DNA of 64,000 nt from Tulasnella sp. 424 (lineage: Eukaryota > Basidiomycota > Agaricomycetes > Cantharellales > Tulasnellaceae), in contig WSUB01000004.1 in NCBI GenBank assembly GCA_019633425.1, positions 620,001 to 684,000 on the forward strand, read 5' to 3'. The stretch's first letter is position 1; each line of letters opens with the position of its first letter. The notes beneath the pieces were generated by a model. It searched no databases and had not been told where the DNA came from. It was given only the letters and a program-made list of their open reading frames with translations. Shown piece after piece: positions 1-13,389 of this stretch. The position numbers were made by a program, and so were the translations under genes.

Positions 1-306
1 CCGAAGGCTTGGAACCGGACGCCTCACCTCGAAAGAAAAGGTTGACGGTCCCGCTTTGTCGCGACGAAAGTTTGGCGGTCATTCACCGACATTGGTGTCG
101 GTTTCCCCGGCGTTGGTCCAGTAAGACGGTGAGAGAGCTGCACCCGCACACACGTCGACTTCAATCGAAGGCAAACAATATCCGCATAGATTTGACCGAA
201 CATCCCCGATACATTTTATGACAAATGGCTTAAGCTTGTTGATAAGTGTGTTAGGACACCTGAGATCTTTTGTCACCCATAGAGGGACATCGCAGCGTCG
301 TGTCCT
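1..306. other. left-edge stretch without a recognisable gene
   Basis: No frame here shows a recognisable domain. It lies just downstream of the stop of the minus-strand GH5 gene and probably holds its 3' untranslated region. Confidence 0.4.
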
Positions 307-2207
307 TCATTGAAGCCGTGCTCTGTGCTTAATGTTAGTTATGACTAGCAAGCTGATTTGCTCAACTTGCAAAAGCTCACCAAACTCCCAAATGAACTCG
401 CTCGCTCCGCAGTCACGGGCGTGTCGTGCCGTACGTCGTTTCAACCATTCCCCGCGGAAGCCGAGTTCCGAAGCGGTGGAGCCTTTTGGGAATGTGACGA
501 ACATAAAGGCGTCTTTCCATCCTTGCAGGAAACCGTCGCTAAAGCGCCAAAACTCGTAATTTCCGCCCTTGGCGGTCCAGTATGCTCGGTGTTGTTCTGT
601 GAGACAATCCCGATCCACGGTAAACTTGACGTTGCCTTAGACTGGAAAGGAATCGAGAAACTTACGCATCGCCTGCTCTAGCTTTGCGTCTCTCTTTGCT
701 TCATCATCAACCAGCTTCGGGTTCCGCTTTCGACCGAAAGACGATGGCAGAATTTCAGCTTGAATAACATTCCGGAAGGACCACCCCGCATCCCAACCCT
801 TTTCCTTCTTATACGTCCAGAAGAACCAGCCCGCGGTGTGTTCCTCGAAAACCTCGAGCTGCGCTTGAGCAAAGACCCTCCTTTGTCGGTCTTGTTCTGG
901 AGGATCATCTGAACGTAGACTCTCTGGATGAAGCGCAGCACTCCACTCCCCAATGATGAGATTACCCCGGGCCCGCTTGGACATCTCCGCAAGCCAACCT
1001 TTGGTAGAGCTCCGGATTTCAGCAGCATGCTCATCGCCCGATTTCTTCCTATCTTCTTCTGTAAAGCTTCTGTAAAGATGATGATCCACAATAACAAAAT
1101 CAGGTCTCTCCCCGCACTTGGTGCTGTACCAGTTGAGGTCCCAGGCGTCGGAAATGTAGATCGGGAAGTCGGGGCTGATCCGGCGAAGACAGGCAATGGT
1201 CTTTTCGTACCATGCTTGGACCTTCTCGTTGTTGACGGGCTCGTTGAGTAGCTCTACACCTACGCAATTCGCCATGGGTGAGAGATTGCGGACGAGGAAT
1301 TGCAATGCAATGGATGTTGACTGCAGGTTTGTGTCGGAATCCCACATGTGGACTCTGCCATGACTAATACCGCAGTGAGCTATGCTTTCCAGTCAGCTGC
1401 ATGTTCTCCGATGGCAAATGAAGGGCTCACAGTCGTGATTTTGACCACCTGCGGCCGCATGGAGGTCTGGAGTGTGATCAAAGCTCATCAGACATTCAAT
1501 AGACCTAGTACAATGTCATTCAATCTCACCGACTAGAACACCAATTCCATGTCGCCCCGCTGTCTCGATCGCCTTCTTGATGTGTTCCCAAGCTGATGCG
1601 TATACAGCCCCGTATCTGTGACGTTCATGGTGCGGTAGGTTGGTGGCAGGCACTCTACCTCGAAGGTTCCTCGCTCACCCGTCGAAGTCGGTTCCTTTGA
1701 TAACTTTTGGTTCCTGGCCTGCCAAATGGTAGTACCCTATCTGATGAAGGTGGCTTGGTTTGTCAACTTCCCAGGGCAACTGCGGGTCCGTAGCCTAGCT
1801 CACCGGAAGGCGAACGGTATTAATTCCCCTTTCAACAAGCCATTCCCAATCCTTCTCAACAATGAAATTCTCCCAATGATCCTCCAGTATGTCCTGGGCG
1901 TTCTTTCCTTTTGCTACATCGAGATCGCTTGCTCGGATCCCAGAGGCCGAACGATAAGGTGCTTGGACAATCCAAGGCTCCAGAGTGAACCAGGCCCCTA
2001 ATCATTTAAAGGTCAATCCCGAGCTGGGTTGGTTCGAGCGGGGCTCCCACCGAGATTGACACCCCGAATTTTACGATATCTCCAACAATCGACCTGATTC
2101 AGATCGAGCCGGCTCAGAGGTATTATCCCCAGTGAGCTGTCCAGCTCTGCTTCTGTGATGTACTTTGGTCCTTTGAGTTCGGCTTGAATTCTGCTGAGCA
2201 GTCCCAT
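307..2207 (-). CDS. GH5 glycoside hydrolase, exo-beta-1,3-glucanase-like
   Basis: Likely hydrolyses beta-glucosidic bonds of glucans or glucoconjugates. The start at 2207 opens MGLLSRIQAE; the first exon reaches RKIRGVNLGG and the next gives LEPWIV and INTVRLP. Later exons give DLHAAAGGQNHD, the acid/base region VELLNEP and the nucleophile region IIGEWSAAL. The last exon has GGNYEFWRFSDGFLQGW and FRGEWLKRR. Several introns are needed, for example one joining GGQNHDS to HCGISHGRVH and one of about 68 nt before HRAYWTAKGGNYE; all splice in frame, so the gene looks intact. No signal peptide is seen, so it may act inside the cell. The family assignment is firm; the substrate is unknown. Confidence 0.82.
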
Positions 2208-3870
2208 GGTGAAAGTGAGTTGTGGTTGAAGTTGGCCGACACGGGTCAAAGCACTCCGTTGTGTGGTGCTCGGACCCGATCCCGTGACGTCAGGCCGCAG
2301 CTGTCCAGGAAACGAGGTCGCTTGTGACCATTGAGCATCGCCGGCACGCGAGCAGCTTCCCAGCTTCAACCGCAGCGTTCCTCCTCGACAGCTTCTGTAT
2401 CCATGGTTGAAACGATAATGCTTGGTGATAGATATTGTTAGATAGCGGAGCCTATTCGTCTCTGCTCGGAAACACCTCAGGCTCACCAGAGCAGATACGG
2501 AGTATCATAAAACCAGTCTCCCTTCGAAAGGAATCTGAAGGGATATACCCATAAAGCTAGGTAGAGACAGCCGAGCTGAGGACGGAAAGAGGACTCATAT
2601 CTCAAGGGGAGAGTTGGTTGGAGACTGGGGACTTCGGCGCCCATGGGTGCCTCGGGGCGAAACAAATTACAGAAAACAATCGAAAAATCGGTTCACACCC
2701 ACATCCTTAACCTCTCCGCTCGACTCAAATATCACGTTTTACTCCCCATAAAGGGGCCTAGCTTGCTCTTTAATATTAGTAAACTAGCGAGCTGTCCATT
2801 CGACGATACTACAATATTGTTTTGCTCGAGGGCCCCTAACCCCCCTCGCAGCTGGGAGAGATGTGTAACGTAACAGGTAGGGATCACCATCACTTCGAAC
2901 CGGGATGCTCGTAACGCTCCTAACTCCACCTGTTCGTGCCCTAATAATGCAGTTATATGGTGGTCCCCACACCTGGTCTTACAAACAAATCAGACCCCTT
3001 CCCGAACCTCGAACCTGAGGAAACCGTTCACACACTTTATGAGCAAAGGCGGATGCGGGAATAATTGCCCCACTTATATCTCCAATCCTTGCAAATGATG
3101 TATCTCAAGGTCAAGAAGGTCCGATTCAGAAGATAAACTGCATTCATGTGGACTGTTTCTTCAGTAGGACGTGAAAGTTCAGGCCGGCCCCACGAATTCA
3201 TCCGAGATATATTGACTCATATTCTACACGACTTCATAAGTTGTCGAATATCGGATTGAATCGGATGGGCAAGTGAGATGTACGGCATTGGGAGGCTCGA
3301 TGTCACCGCGATTCCAATACTTCAAGCGGCGCACTTGCGGTGCCGACGTCGTGTCGACTGCCTGTTATGTAACACGGTGGTATGATCGTCGTCGGGGGTA
3401 CACTCGCATCTCACTTCCCTTAGCAACATTGTTGACGGAATGGTAATCACAAGCATATGCCTTTTGCGTCGGCTGCGTCCGCTCTATCGCTACATTGCCT
3501 TCACCTAACACTTGTGATAGTTCGTGGCTTGGCAAAATCTACGGCAACACGCTTAATTCAATGTCACGCTTCCTGCTCACAGCCGAAGTCTTCTTCATCG
3601 GCTAAGGCTTTTGGCAATGGCACGTACCAGCATGGCATCACCGACGAAACTTCTCTGAGGACCTTCAAGCGACTTTCTGGCGGTTGGACATTACAGAGCA
3701 CCTTGTTTCCTTCCTCTGAAGCCTGCAAAGCTTGGCTTGACATTTGGGGGCAGGCGGACCTACTTAAGCCGTGGGCCGCGGTACCCCAGCTCCTCAGACC
3801 CTCAGCTTCTCTTCTCCTGCATCATTCTCTCAAATAATACCTCACCTAACCGACTAGAAGACGTTCAGCA
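2208..3870. other. 1.7 kb intergenic region, no gene recognised
   Basis: This lies between the divergently transcribed GH5 (-) and TmpA-like (+) genes and must hold both promoters. A 126-codon frame at 3457-3837 has no recognisable domain and was not accepted. No repeat or RNA gene was recognised. Confidence 0.4.
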
Positions 3871-5819
3871 ATGTCAACGACTCCCATTCCCCCACCCGTC
3901 CTCACCAGGTCCGGCGAAACGACGCCCACGGTTCACTCGCTTTCCCCCAAATCTTCAGACGACTCTTTGAAGAAAGAGAAACTCAACCAAATCGTAGTCA
4001 CCTCGAAGTCTGTCGAAGATGGTCTCGAGGATATTGACGGCGGTTGGGAAGGATACATGGAGACCGAATTGCCTGAAAAGGGCGAAAGAAAGCTGCTACG
4101 CAACATTCGACACCACATCTTGAACATTTATCGAAGACTATTCTCCATAGTCTTCTTTGTCAACCTGGGAGTATTGATCTCCGTCGCTGTTCGCGGAGCA
4201 ACAGCGGACTACATTGGGAAGATCGTCATCGCCAACATCTTCGTCTCTGTGGTTATTCGGGAGGAACACGTATGTTTTCCGCCTTTTCCGATACACATAA
4301 CTGTATGTAAACTGAAAATTTCTTTCAACACAGGTCGTGAATGGGTTATTCTTCATATTTACTGCTGTACCAAAATCGTGGCCACTGTGGATACGAGTCT
4401 TCACGGCGAGAGTTTACAGTCTTGGAGGAAGTAGGTGACACGACTTGCATCTCATAAGCTTTGATTGATGAAATTCGACCTTTTCTTCAAGTTCACTCCG
4501 GGTCCGCCGTCGCAGCGTTGATGTGGTTGATCTACTTCACCGTTCAGGTCAGCATCGATCTCAGGAGACGCATAGCTTCAGTACCGTTGGCCGTCATCAC
4601 CTACATCATCCTTGCTTTCCTCATCATTATAATCTCGCTGGCCGCCCCCGCTTGGAGAAGGATTCATCATGACAAATTCGAGATGGTTCATCGAGTGAGT
4701 GGCATTCGACTGCCCCTCAGTACGACTTGCTAATCCCACTCTGTCGTAGTTCCTCGGCTGGACTGTCACCGGCTTAGTGTGGGCCCAAGTTATTCTGCTC
4801 ATCCGGGACTACAAGGATCCTTCTGTCCCCCTTCATGTCGCCATGCGCCACTCCGCTCCCTTCTGGCTTGTAGTCATCCTCACCGCTTCTATTGCATCGT
4901 CCTGGACGCATCTCCGAAAAGTCAAGGTCCAATCCGAAGTTCTCTCTAACCATGGTAAGTGCCTGATAGAGGACTTCATTAACCTTTTCGCTGACTGCAA
5001 TCTATCCCCCAAGCGGTCCGAATTCACTACGAATACACAAGCGCTATCCCAGGAACCTTCTCCCGTGTTTCTTACAGCCCTTTGACTGAATGGCACTCTT
5101 TCGCCACCATTACTATTCCCGGTCAAAAGGGGTTCGACCACATCATCTCCCGCGTTGGTGATTGGACTTCCAAGACCATCGCCAACCCGCCTGAAGCAAT
5201 CTGGGTACGCGGTGTTGTAAGTGGCATTGTTGGCGTACAATTAGGAGCTCCACGAGCTAAATTATTCATCTCAGCCGACTGCCGGTATCATGAACGTAGT
5301 TCCTCTCTTCAACCGGGTCGTGGTCGTCGCAACAGGCAGCGGGATCGCTCCTTGCGCTCCTCACGGCAAGTAGCATCCTTACTTTGTTCGAATCGTCGTA
5401 TTTACTCCACTTGATATTATCAGTATTCGCCAATAAGACTGCCATCAAGCTCCTATGGACCTCGCGCAACATTCGCAAGACTTACGGCGACCGCTTCGTC
5501 GACTCGATCATGACGGCGGCTCCGGACGCTATCATTTACGATACTGATGCCCATGGCAAGCCTGGTGAGTAACGTCACACCGAGTTTCGGGTTCATTACC
5601 TAATGGAGCGTGACAGACATGATCAAGTTGGTCCATCACGTTTACAAGGAGTTCAACGCTGAAGCCGTATGCATCATCTCCAACCAACCTCTCACCCAAA
5701 AGGTTGTATATGGGCTTATGGCTCGAGGTAAGAGCGTCCTGCACATATCACGAGTATATAGTTCACTTATGCATACTACAACAGGCGTACCGGCCTTCGG
5801 AGCTATCTGGGATTCATGA
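3871..5819 (+). CDS. TmpA-like transmembrane flavoprotein (ferric-reductase-like)
   Basis: A multi-pass membrane protein resembling Aspergillus TmpA, a putative flavin oxidoreductase linked to developmental signalling. The N-terminal ~80 residues are hydrophilic. Hydrophobic segments follow: RLFSIVFFVNLGVLISVAV, a segment after VVNGLFFIFTAVP, SGSAVAALMWLIYFTVQ, and ITYIILAFLIIIISLAAP. The FAD-side motif is SPLTEWHSFATI and the nucleotide-binding loop is VVVVATGSGIAPC. The C-terminal exons read LLWTSRNIRKTYGD and end in FGAIWDS. At least seven introns are needed; one at about 5366-5423 has a GC donor. The reading is continuous, so the gene appears functional. The family match comes from recalled motif order; the physiological substrate is unknown. 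Confidence 0.65.
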
Positions 5820-5845
5820 ACTCACGAAGCCATATCAACGCCCAG

Positions 5846-5930
5846 CAAAGTATAGACTATTTATACTGCCACCCCTCTCCTTCTCTCACTCCACAAAGTA
5901 TAGACTATTTATACTGCCGCCCCTCTCCTT
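5846..5930. repeat. 37-bp tandem direct repeat, period 48, between convergent genes
   Basis: Two copies (5846-5882 and 5894-5930) differ at one base. Each holds the imperfect palindrome agtata-N-tatact followed by a C/T-rich tail. It sits about 30 bp after the TmpA-like stop and about 90 bp before the end of the convergent acyl-CoA synthetase gene, so it falls in both 3' flanks and could affect transcript ends. Confidence 0.8.
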
Positions 5931-6016
5931 AGATCTTCTCACCTCCCTTCTCGTTCTCCTTGCACTTGTGCGATATGTTTTTTTACACTGGGTATCCGAT
6001 GCGATATAGAACCTAA

Positions 6017-8838
6017 TCAATGGCTTTTACCAAAGCTTCGCGCTACCACCTCGCACTTGGCCGCGCCCTTCTGAGCCCACGTTTTACTCCAGTCTCTAAG
6101 GATATTTTTCTGAATTTTACCACTGGCCGTCTTCGGTAACTCCGCTTCGACATCTTCCTCTCCCAGGAACCACACCCAAGCCGGGGCGTTCTGAATTGAA
6201 GCCAAATCATTGGTCAACCTCTTTCTCAAAAAGAAAAAAAGCTCCGGCGTTACCTGTGGATTCATCTGTTCTGCAACCCAGGAACGGACGTCTTCCCGCG
6301 TTATTTTTGGTTCACCAGCTTGCCTTCCGATCCACGCCCCAACAACCTCGCCATATCGTGAATCCGGGACAGAAACAACGGAAGCTTCGTTAATTGCAGG
6401 GTGGGCTGTCAATGCGTTCTCGATTTGAACAGGGAAGAGATTCTGTATTCAGAGGAAACGGTTTCTGAAATGCTGCTTGGGTGAGAAGGAGCGCAGCCCA
6501 CCTCTCCTCCACGAATGATTATATCCTGGGTGTATGAGAAAAGGAAACGTCGATATGGGTCACAGGATGATCCAGTCTGAGCGTACCTTGATCCTTCCAA
6601 CGACTGTTAATAATAGAGGAATTAGTGGGGGGCTGGGGATAACGTGTTTCAGGACTCACTCCTTAAGTACCCTTCCTCATCCATGATTGCCGTATCCCCG
6701 GTGTGCATCCATTTCAAGCCCGGAATCTCAGGGTCAGGACGGAGAACCTCAGCGGTTTGTTCGGGATCATCCCAGTAGCCCTTTTGAACATTGTATCCAC
6801 TAACACAAAGTTCGCCAGGTTGACCTGCAGAGTAAGAGAATAAATTTAGCAGCCGTGAGCGTTAGGGGTTGCGCATAGTTGGACTCGCCGACGGGTACGA
6901 TATGTCCCCTCTCGTCGATGATCTTGGCTTTGACGTGTGGTTGGATTTTGCCGACAGTCTCGACTCGTTTCTCGATTGGATCCGCTGGTGTAGTCTGGAA
7001 TGATACCGGACTATCCATTTAAGATAATTAACGGTCGGCATGCCCCGCTAAAGATGCCGAAGCTACCTGGTCTCAGCTGAGTGAATAGCAGCTATCGGTT
7101 AACGAACGCTCTGTCCAACGAATCGAGTTTTACTCACTCATTCCGTACGCAATGGTCAAGTCTCGCAGATTGAGCTTCTCGATGAGTTGTTTCATGAGGT
7201 CGATCGGAATAGGTGAACCTGGATTCTCTTAGCATGGGCAGTCAGCGGCCAAGGCATCGAGTTCCTACCTGCAGCAATGCCTGTCCTATAGAGGCAAGTT
7301 GGTCAAACAGCCGTATTACCAGGTCGAGAACGAGTCTGACCTGAGGCGGCTGAAATCTCTGACGGTTCCGGCGGCCTTGTCCTTTTCATAAGCGTCGAGT
7401 AGGCCAGGAAAATGGGTTGGAACTCCGTGAACGGCGGTGCACTGTTCCTCATGTAGAGCGTCAAGAATCGCTGGCGGGTTATATATTTCCGCCGGGTAGA
7501 CAATGCAAGCGCCGTGGAGCCTATCAAGCCGGAATACAATGAGGGCTCTTTCACATCGCACACCAACGAGGGCACTAACCAGGCAGCAAGGTTCCCCAAA
7601 ACGAGACGTGCTGGCGGACAATGTCGTTAGGAACGTATATCATGGGATCTCGATTGGTACTTATCAAAGCAGTGGAATAATGGAGGAACGTTGCCTACAC
7701 ACCGGCGGGATATCAGTGATGAGGGCAGGGTTCAGAACCCAACTTTTGAACGTACATAGTTTGTCCTGTTCAGTGAAGTTCATGCATTGCCCGATGAGCC
7801 AACCATTGTTGGCTAGATTGTGATGGGTCAGGGAGACAGCTTTAGGGAGACCAGTAGTTCCACTTGAGGAAATCGTTCAGCACCTCAGCGCGCATCGCTC
7901 TGTGAAGAGCTAGATCGCACCTTGTGAACTGAAGGTTTATGACATCATGCTGATCTAAACTGCCCGAGAGCCTGTCCATTGTGGTGCTCGCTTCAGAGTC
8001 ATGAAAGACGAGGAGATCGCTGAAGGGAATCGCTGCTTTCACTTTGCCTAATTCTGTCCGGAAGTCGTTCACGTGGGCACAGTTGTCGGTTACGATGACG
8101 TGTTTTAGGGAAGGAAGGGCAAGATCTTCTATCTTTGAAGATGAGGAGAGAGAAGGAATACTTGAGACCAGCTGGTCAACGTATTTGGAAGTCCGGATTT
8201 GAGGCACGACGACGAGGGCCGTAGCTTGAACGGCGTTCAACGTTCGGATCTACCAAACCAAAAAATAGCAATGAGGAGGAGATCTTCACGAGATTGTGAG
8301 GGACTTGCAATTTCATTAATCCGATAAGCTGGATTGACCGTAACGAGAATAGCGCCGATTCGTGCACAAGCCCATTGCAGTATGGCGTACGCGCTATGAC
8401 GGGGACGTTGGCTCAGCCACTCAGAATAAGGCAACTCAAATCGCACCTGTTATTTCCCATAATAACGGCCACGCGGTCTCCTTTTGTGATTCCCAGTCTG
8501 ATCAAGCCACGAGCCGCTGCAGCAATGCGTTCGTCAAACTCGGCAAAGCTCCAGTGTACTGCATTTGAGGGATGCTTTTGAACTGGCCCTGGGAGACGAC
8601 CGACAGAATCATGCCGAGTTATAAGGGCCGAGCGATGTGCAAATTTGGGGAGGATATGTTCGGAAAAGTAGGCAGGGAGTGTTTTCTGTATCAGAGGCGG
8701 ATTTGTTGGACCTTCGATGAATGACAACTGCAGCTTGTCTTTGCCAGTTGAAATAGTTTTCTGTCCCCTCCAAGGCGCAGCAGAGTATGTGGCCCTCCGA
8801 GGATCTTTTCTTCTCAGAGTTTGTCGAAGCAGGGGCAT
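6017..8838 (-). CDS. acyl-CoA synthetase, ACSF2-like (AMP-binding)
   Basis: Activates a carboxylic or fatty acid to its AMP ester and then its CoA thioester. The start at 8838 opens [20 protein letters not shown], an Arg-rich leader with few acidic residues that suits mitochondrial import. Landmarks in order: [23 protein letters not shown] region, [24 protein letters not shown], the P-loop [12 protein letters not shown] made by splicing AG to [71 protein letters not shown], and the C-terminal TASGKIQKN with its catalytic lysine. About ten short introns are present. It is convergent with the TmpA-like gene. Substrate chain length cannot be told from the sequence. Confidence 0.82.
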
Positions 8839-9469
8839 CGTTGCAGGTGGAAGAGGATCATGTGAGGGAGAAGCGGAGAGAGGTCCGGACCGTGAATTTC
8901 ATTATGTACAACCTGTGTGCAGATCACTCCCGCCGGCACGCTCTCGTTGGCGTCGGCGCGGTTTGCCCATCACCTGTTAAAAGGCAAGCAGAGCGATGGC
9001 TGGCGCTTATATCGAGCGGCCATCGAAGTGGAACGTTGCTGGCACGCGTTTGTTAGGACCTGCGCGACTCTAGCCCCCCGATGATCGGAGTGGCTGGTGG
9101 TTCACTACGAGCAGATGGAGCCCAGTCGTTCGAGCCTCATTTACTTAGAGGAGTTCAAGGAGGAGGTTGTGAGCGGTACATTGTGAGACATCGAACGCAC
9201 AAAATGAGCGAAACCCGCTGCGTTTGGTCTTGTCAGCCAGGGGTGAAATAACCGCTTCAAACGCCGTTGAGCCGGGCGTCGAGAAAAGCCCTCCGTCCAC
9301 CACCACCTCAACGATCAACCCAGCTCACACTATTGTCCCTTCAGTCCCTATCTATTTGAACGACTGTTCACGCCTGGAACTAAAAGTTTCAATTGTCAGT
9401 ACTCCATAGCAGCTAGCGTGTCCTCCTTCATCTTAAGTTTCAATATCACCCAACGCGTCTAGTCACCAA
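8839..9469. promoter_or_regulatory. divergent promoter region between acyl-CoA synthetase and transportin
   Basis: The 631 bp separate two genes reading outward. No clear TATA box was identified. The right part is rich in pyrimidine tracts just before the transportin ATG. The frames inside it have no recognisable domain. Confidence 0.45.
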
Positions 9470-12400
9470 ATGTCGACATGGGTACCCCAGGCCCAAGGGC
9501 TGCAAGAGATCTTGCAAACACTCAGAGAGTCTACAGAGAACCAGAGCCCTGAAGTACAGAGGAAGAACACGGAGGCAAGTCATTTCGCCTCGTCGTCGTT
9601 GCTGTCGCCTATGGCCACTGTTACCCCGCAGACACTGACCTCTTACGCAATGCCTCAAACAGAAACTTCAAAACTTCACCACAATTCCGGACTACAGCTG
9701 CTACCTGGTCCACATAATGGCACATCTTACAACTGAGGATGATCGTGTTCGAGCTGTCGCTGGTCTTCTACTCAAGAACAATGCGAAAACCATCACCAAG
9801 TCCCCTCCAGAGGTAGTCGAATACGTTAAGGTCACTGTACTAGTCGCTTTTCGAGACCGTGTCAAAGAAGTTCGCGACGCTGCCGGTCAGGTCATCGTGA
9901 CGATGATGGGCTCGCTCGAAGTTGTACAGTGGCCTGAGGCCCTAATGAAGCTCGTCGAGGGTCTCGACTCCACCGACCCAATCATCAAAGTGGTGAGTCT
10001 ATTTAACCCCGCGCTGCTAAATGAGATGTATTGAAATTTCATTTACAGTCATCATTCAGCGTGCTTGAGAAAGCTTGTGAGGATTACCCCAAGAAACTAG
10101 ACAAAGACGTCAACGGACAGCGGCCACTCGACTTCATGATTCCCAAGTTCATTCAATTAGCCGACGATCCCAACGCAAGGATAAGATCCCATGCTATCAC
10201 ATCTCTCTCGCACTTCATCGCTATCCGGTCACAGTCCCTCTTTGCCAATATCGACCCCTACATGGCGTGCCTCTTCCGACGGGCTGGAGACGACAGCGCA
10301 GATGTCCGTCGGGGTGTCTGCTCCTCCCTGGTCCTCTTGCTAGTCGCCCGTCCGGATCGCCTCATTCCAGATATGCATAGTGTTGCGCAGTTCATGTTGT
10401 ACACCACTCAGGACAAGGACGAGAACGTCGCCCTTGAAGCATGCGAGTTCTGGCTCACGTTTGCGGAGGAGCCCGACCTTACAGCGCACCTAGCACCCCT
10501 TGTGCCGGATCTGGCACCTGTCTTGTTGAAGTGCATGGTGTACAGTGAAGAGGATCTCGCTTGGCTCGTGGGACCGGAAGAGGATGCAGACGTGGCGGAT
10601 AAAGAGAGCGACATCAAACCTCGTCACTATGGTGGTGGAAAGGGTCATGCCATGGAGAGCTCTGCGGCGGAGCAAGGCGGACAGAAGCCTAAGGTCTCAG
10701 CCGCATTGGATGATGAAGATGAATTCGACGACTTCGACGAGGAGTTCGATGAAGATGGAGCTACCGAATGGAACTTACGGAAATGTGCGGCAGCAGCGCT
10801 GGATATTCTGGCGGTTCGCTTTGGAGACGATTTATTGAAAATCCTCCTCCCCCACCTCAACGAGCGACTGCATAGTCAAGACTGGCTTCAAAAGGAGAGT
10901 GCTATTTTGGCTTTGGGAGCTATGGCCGAAGGTGCGTTACGGTGTTCATCCACCCATAAGGTTTTTATACAGCCTCAAGAGTATTAATGCACCTTCAACA
11001 GGGTGCATTGATGCCATCGAGCCACACTTGCCCATGATTGTCCCCTTCTTAATCGAGACTCTGAACGATCCAAAGGTGTGCTTCCTCATGGACCTTGTAC
11101 CGAAGATTACCTGCTAACATATTCCGTATTCCAGCCACTTGTTCGGTCAATCGCGTGCTGGACTTTGGGTCGGTACGCTCATTGGTGCACAAACTTCGAA
11201 ACCGACGAACATCGAAACCAGTTCTTTGTCCCTGCAATGGAAGGGGTATGTTGAAATGGAACGCATGGGTAATTCAAGCGCTCACATCTTCGGCCTATAG
11301 CTTCTAAAGATGGTCCTCGACACCAACAAACGCGTCCAAGAAGCGGGCTGCAGTGCCTTCGCTACTCTGGAAGAAGATGCGGGCTCTCGCTTGGCTCCGT
11401 ACCTTGAACCCATCTTACGAAATTTGATGTACGCCTTCGAGAAGTACCAGCAGAAGAACCTCCTCATCCTGTACGACGCCCTTGGAACGTTGGCCGACGC
11501 TGTTGGAAATGCCCTGGAGAACCCGATGTTCGTGGAGATTCTGATGCCGCCGTTGATAAGGAGATGGCAGACTTTGGCGGATGACGATGATGATCTGATC
11601 CCACTTCTTGAGGTGAGCGAATGGAGGTCATCAACTACGGTCGAGGGAACTGATTTGTCCTGGCATTCCTTCTCATAGTGTTTATCTTCAATCACCATGG
11701 CTACTGGACACGGTTTTGCTCCCTACGCTCAGGCTGTCTTCGGCCGATGCGTCCAAATCGTCCACCACTCTCTACTGGCTTGGGAAGAGTACCACCGTAA
11801 CCCAGAGTTGGACGAACCAGAGCGTCCGTTCCTCATCGTCTCTTTGGATCTCCTGAGTGGTTTAGTACAGGGCCTTGGGGGTACCGTTGAAGCATTGATC
11901 GCCACAAGCAACCCTCCTCTGCTGCCTCTCGTTGGGATCTGCTTGAAGGTCAGCATTGCACCGAACCCCTTTAATCAGCCCAACCAGCTGACTTGAATGT
12001 CTTACGTGATTTAGCACCCTCAAGCGCCGGTCCGTCAATCGGCTTACGCTCTGATTGGCGACATGGCAATCTCGTGCTTCGGCGTGCTGCGGGTTTATGT
12101 GCCGACACTGATGCCAGAAATAATCAGCCAAATCGAGCCGGAGCCCAAGTTCGACTTCATCAGCGCAAGCAACAATGCGGCGTGGTCTGTTGGAGAGATT
12201 GCATTGCGATATGGATCAGGTGCTGCCCCACTGTTGGTGATCTGTCTGTGGCAACAAGTTTCTGATTGTTCTTTGCGTGTGCAGATCCCGAGTTCAACCA
12301 ATTCGTCAAGCCCCTCATTGGCCGACTCGTTCCAATTCTCCTCAACGTCCGTAGCCCGAAGAGTCTGACGGAAAACGCTGCTGTGACCATCGGTAGGATT

Positions 12401-12855
12401 GCGTTGGTAGCGCCTCAGGACGTAGCGCCGTACCTTGATACATTCGCTCAGCAATGGTGAGCTTTCCTGTCGCGTTACCCTGGAAGGGGTTTGGCCAACA
12501 TGAGATCCACATTCTAGGTGCCAAGCTCTCTGGGAGATCAAGGACAACGAAGAGAAGGACTCGGCCTTCAGAGGATTCTGCTTGCTTATCCAAGCTAACC
12601 CTGCTGGTGTTTCCAAAGTGAGTGTGGCTAGGCTCCTCGTCATGTGCGGTGCTCATGTTGACCCTCTTCCCTCAGCATTTCGTCTGGTTCTGCAATGCTG
12701 TTGTCAAGTGGAAGAGTCCATCTCCAGAACTCCGGGACATGTTCACCAAGATCCTCCATGGGTTCAAGGAGATGTCGGGACCCCAGTGGAGCCAGCAAAT
12801 CTCAACGTACCCTCCACCCTTGCAGGAAGCTTTGCGTACTCTGTACGGGGTGTAA
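9470..12855 (+). CDS. KAP104: transportin / karyopherin beta-2 nuclear import receptor
   Basis: Carries M9/PY-NLS cargo such as hnRNPs into the nucleus and releases it on Ran-GTP. The protein is built of HEAT repeats. It opens with [20 protein letters not shown], then [31 protein letters not shown] and KRAxD-type repeats. A long acidic insert (about 10680-10770, [16 protein letters not shown]) followed by [15 protein letters not shown] matches the H8 loop of transportins and not other importins. [18 protein letters not shown] and [12 protein letters not shown] follow, and the C-terminus is [11 protein letters not shown]. Introns are short; the first (9575-9662) has a GC donor. The gene appears intact. 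Confidence 0.88.
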
Positions 12856-13389
12856 TTTTCTTTTCTTTTGAATCCTTCTCTTGGGTTTCGTGATTGCCTG
12901 CACCGTATCTTGTCCCGGACTTTCTTTCTTCCGTTCGATCCTCGCCGTCCTGCAGTGCTCAACCACTCCAAACAATACCTCCAGCTCATCCGCCAGCATA
13001 TCCCAATCTCTTTGTCTCGTCATTTTTTTGCATTCCCTGTCATAGCATGGCTGTACGCTGTAGGTGGCAGCCCATTCTCGGGTCCAATTAGCATCGGTGG
13101 TTGTCTCCTTACGAGCCCCCCAAATTGTGTTCTTCGTAGTTAGTCATAGTAGTTAGTAATTAGGTAGACAGTAGGTAGATTTTAGTAGGTAGATTATATT
13201 CCATCTCTCGACTTTGTGAACTGGATTTTTTTCAATCACTTACGGGAGGGGTGCGGCAAACTTTCTCCGTTATCTAATCGCCGAGCCTGCATGGGTGCCT
13301 TCGAACCCGGATGACCCTTTTTCCCAGACATCCCCATCATCCACCATCCCACCGGGACCAGCCAACCCGCCCAACTCCAATTACCCAAC
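12856..13389. other. intergenic region, transportin 3' flank and methyltransferase promoter
   Basis: T/C-rich sequence with an AT-rich stretch around 13138-13200 carrying several tag-rich short repeats (gtaggtaga). No gene seen. Confidence 0.4.

Noticed and set aside
3457..3837. 126-codon plus-strand frame before the TmpA-like gene
   Set aside because: No recognisable domain and no partner exons; it lies in the expected promoter region.
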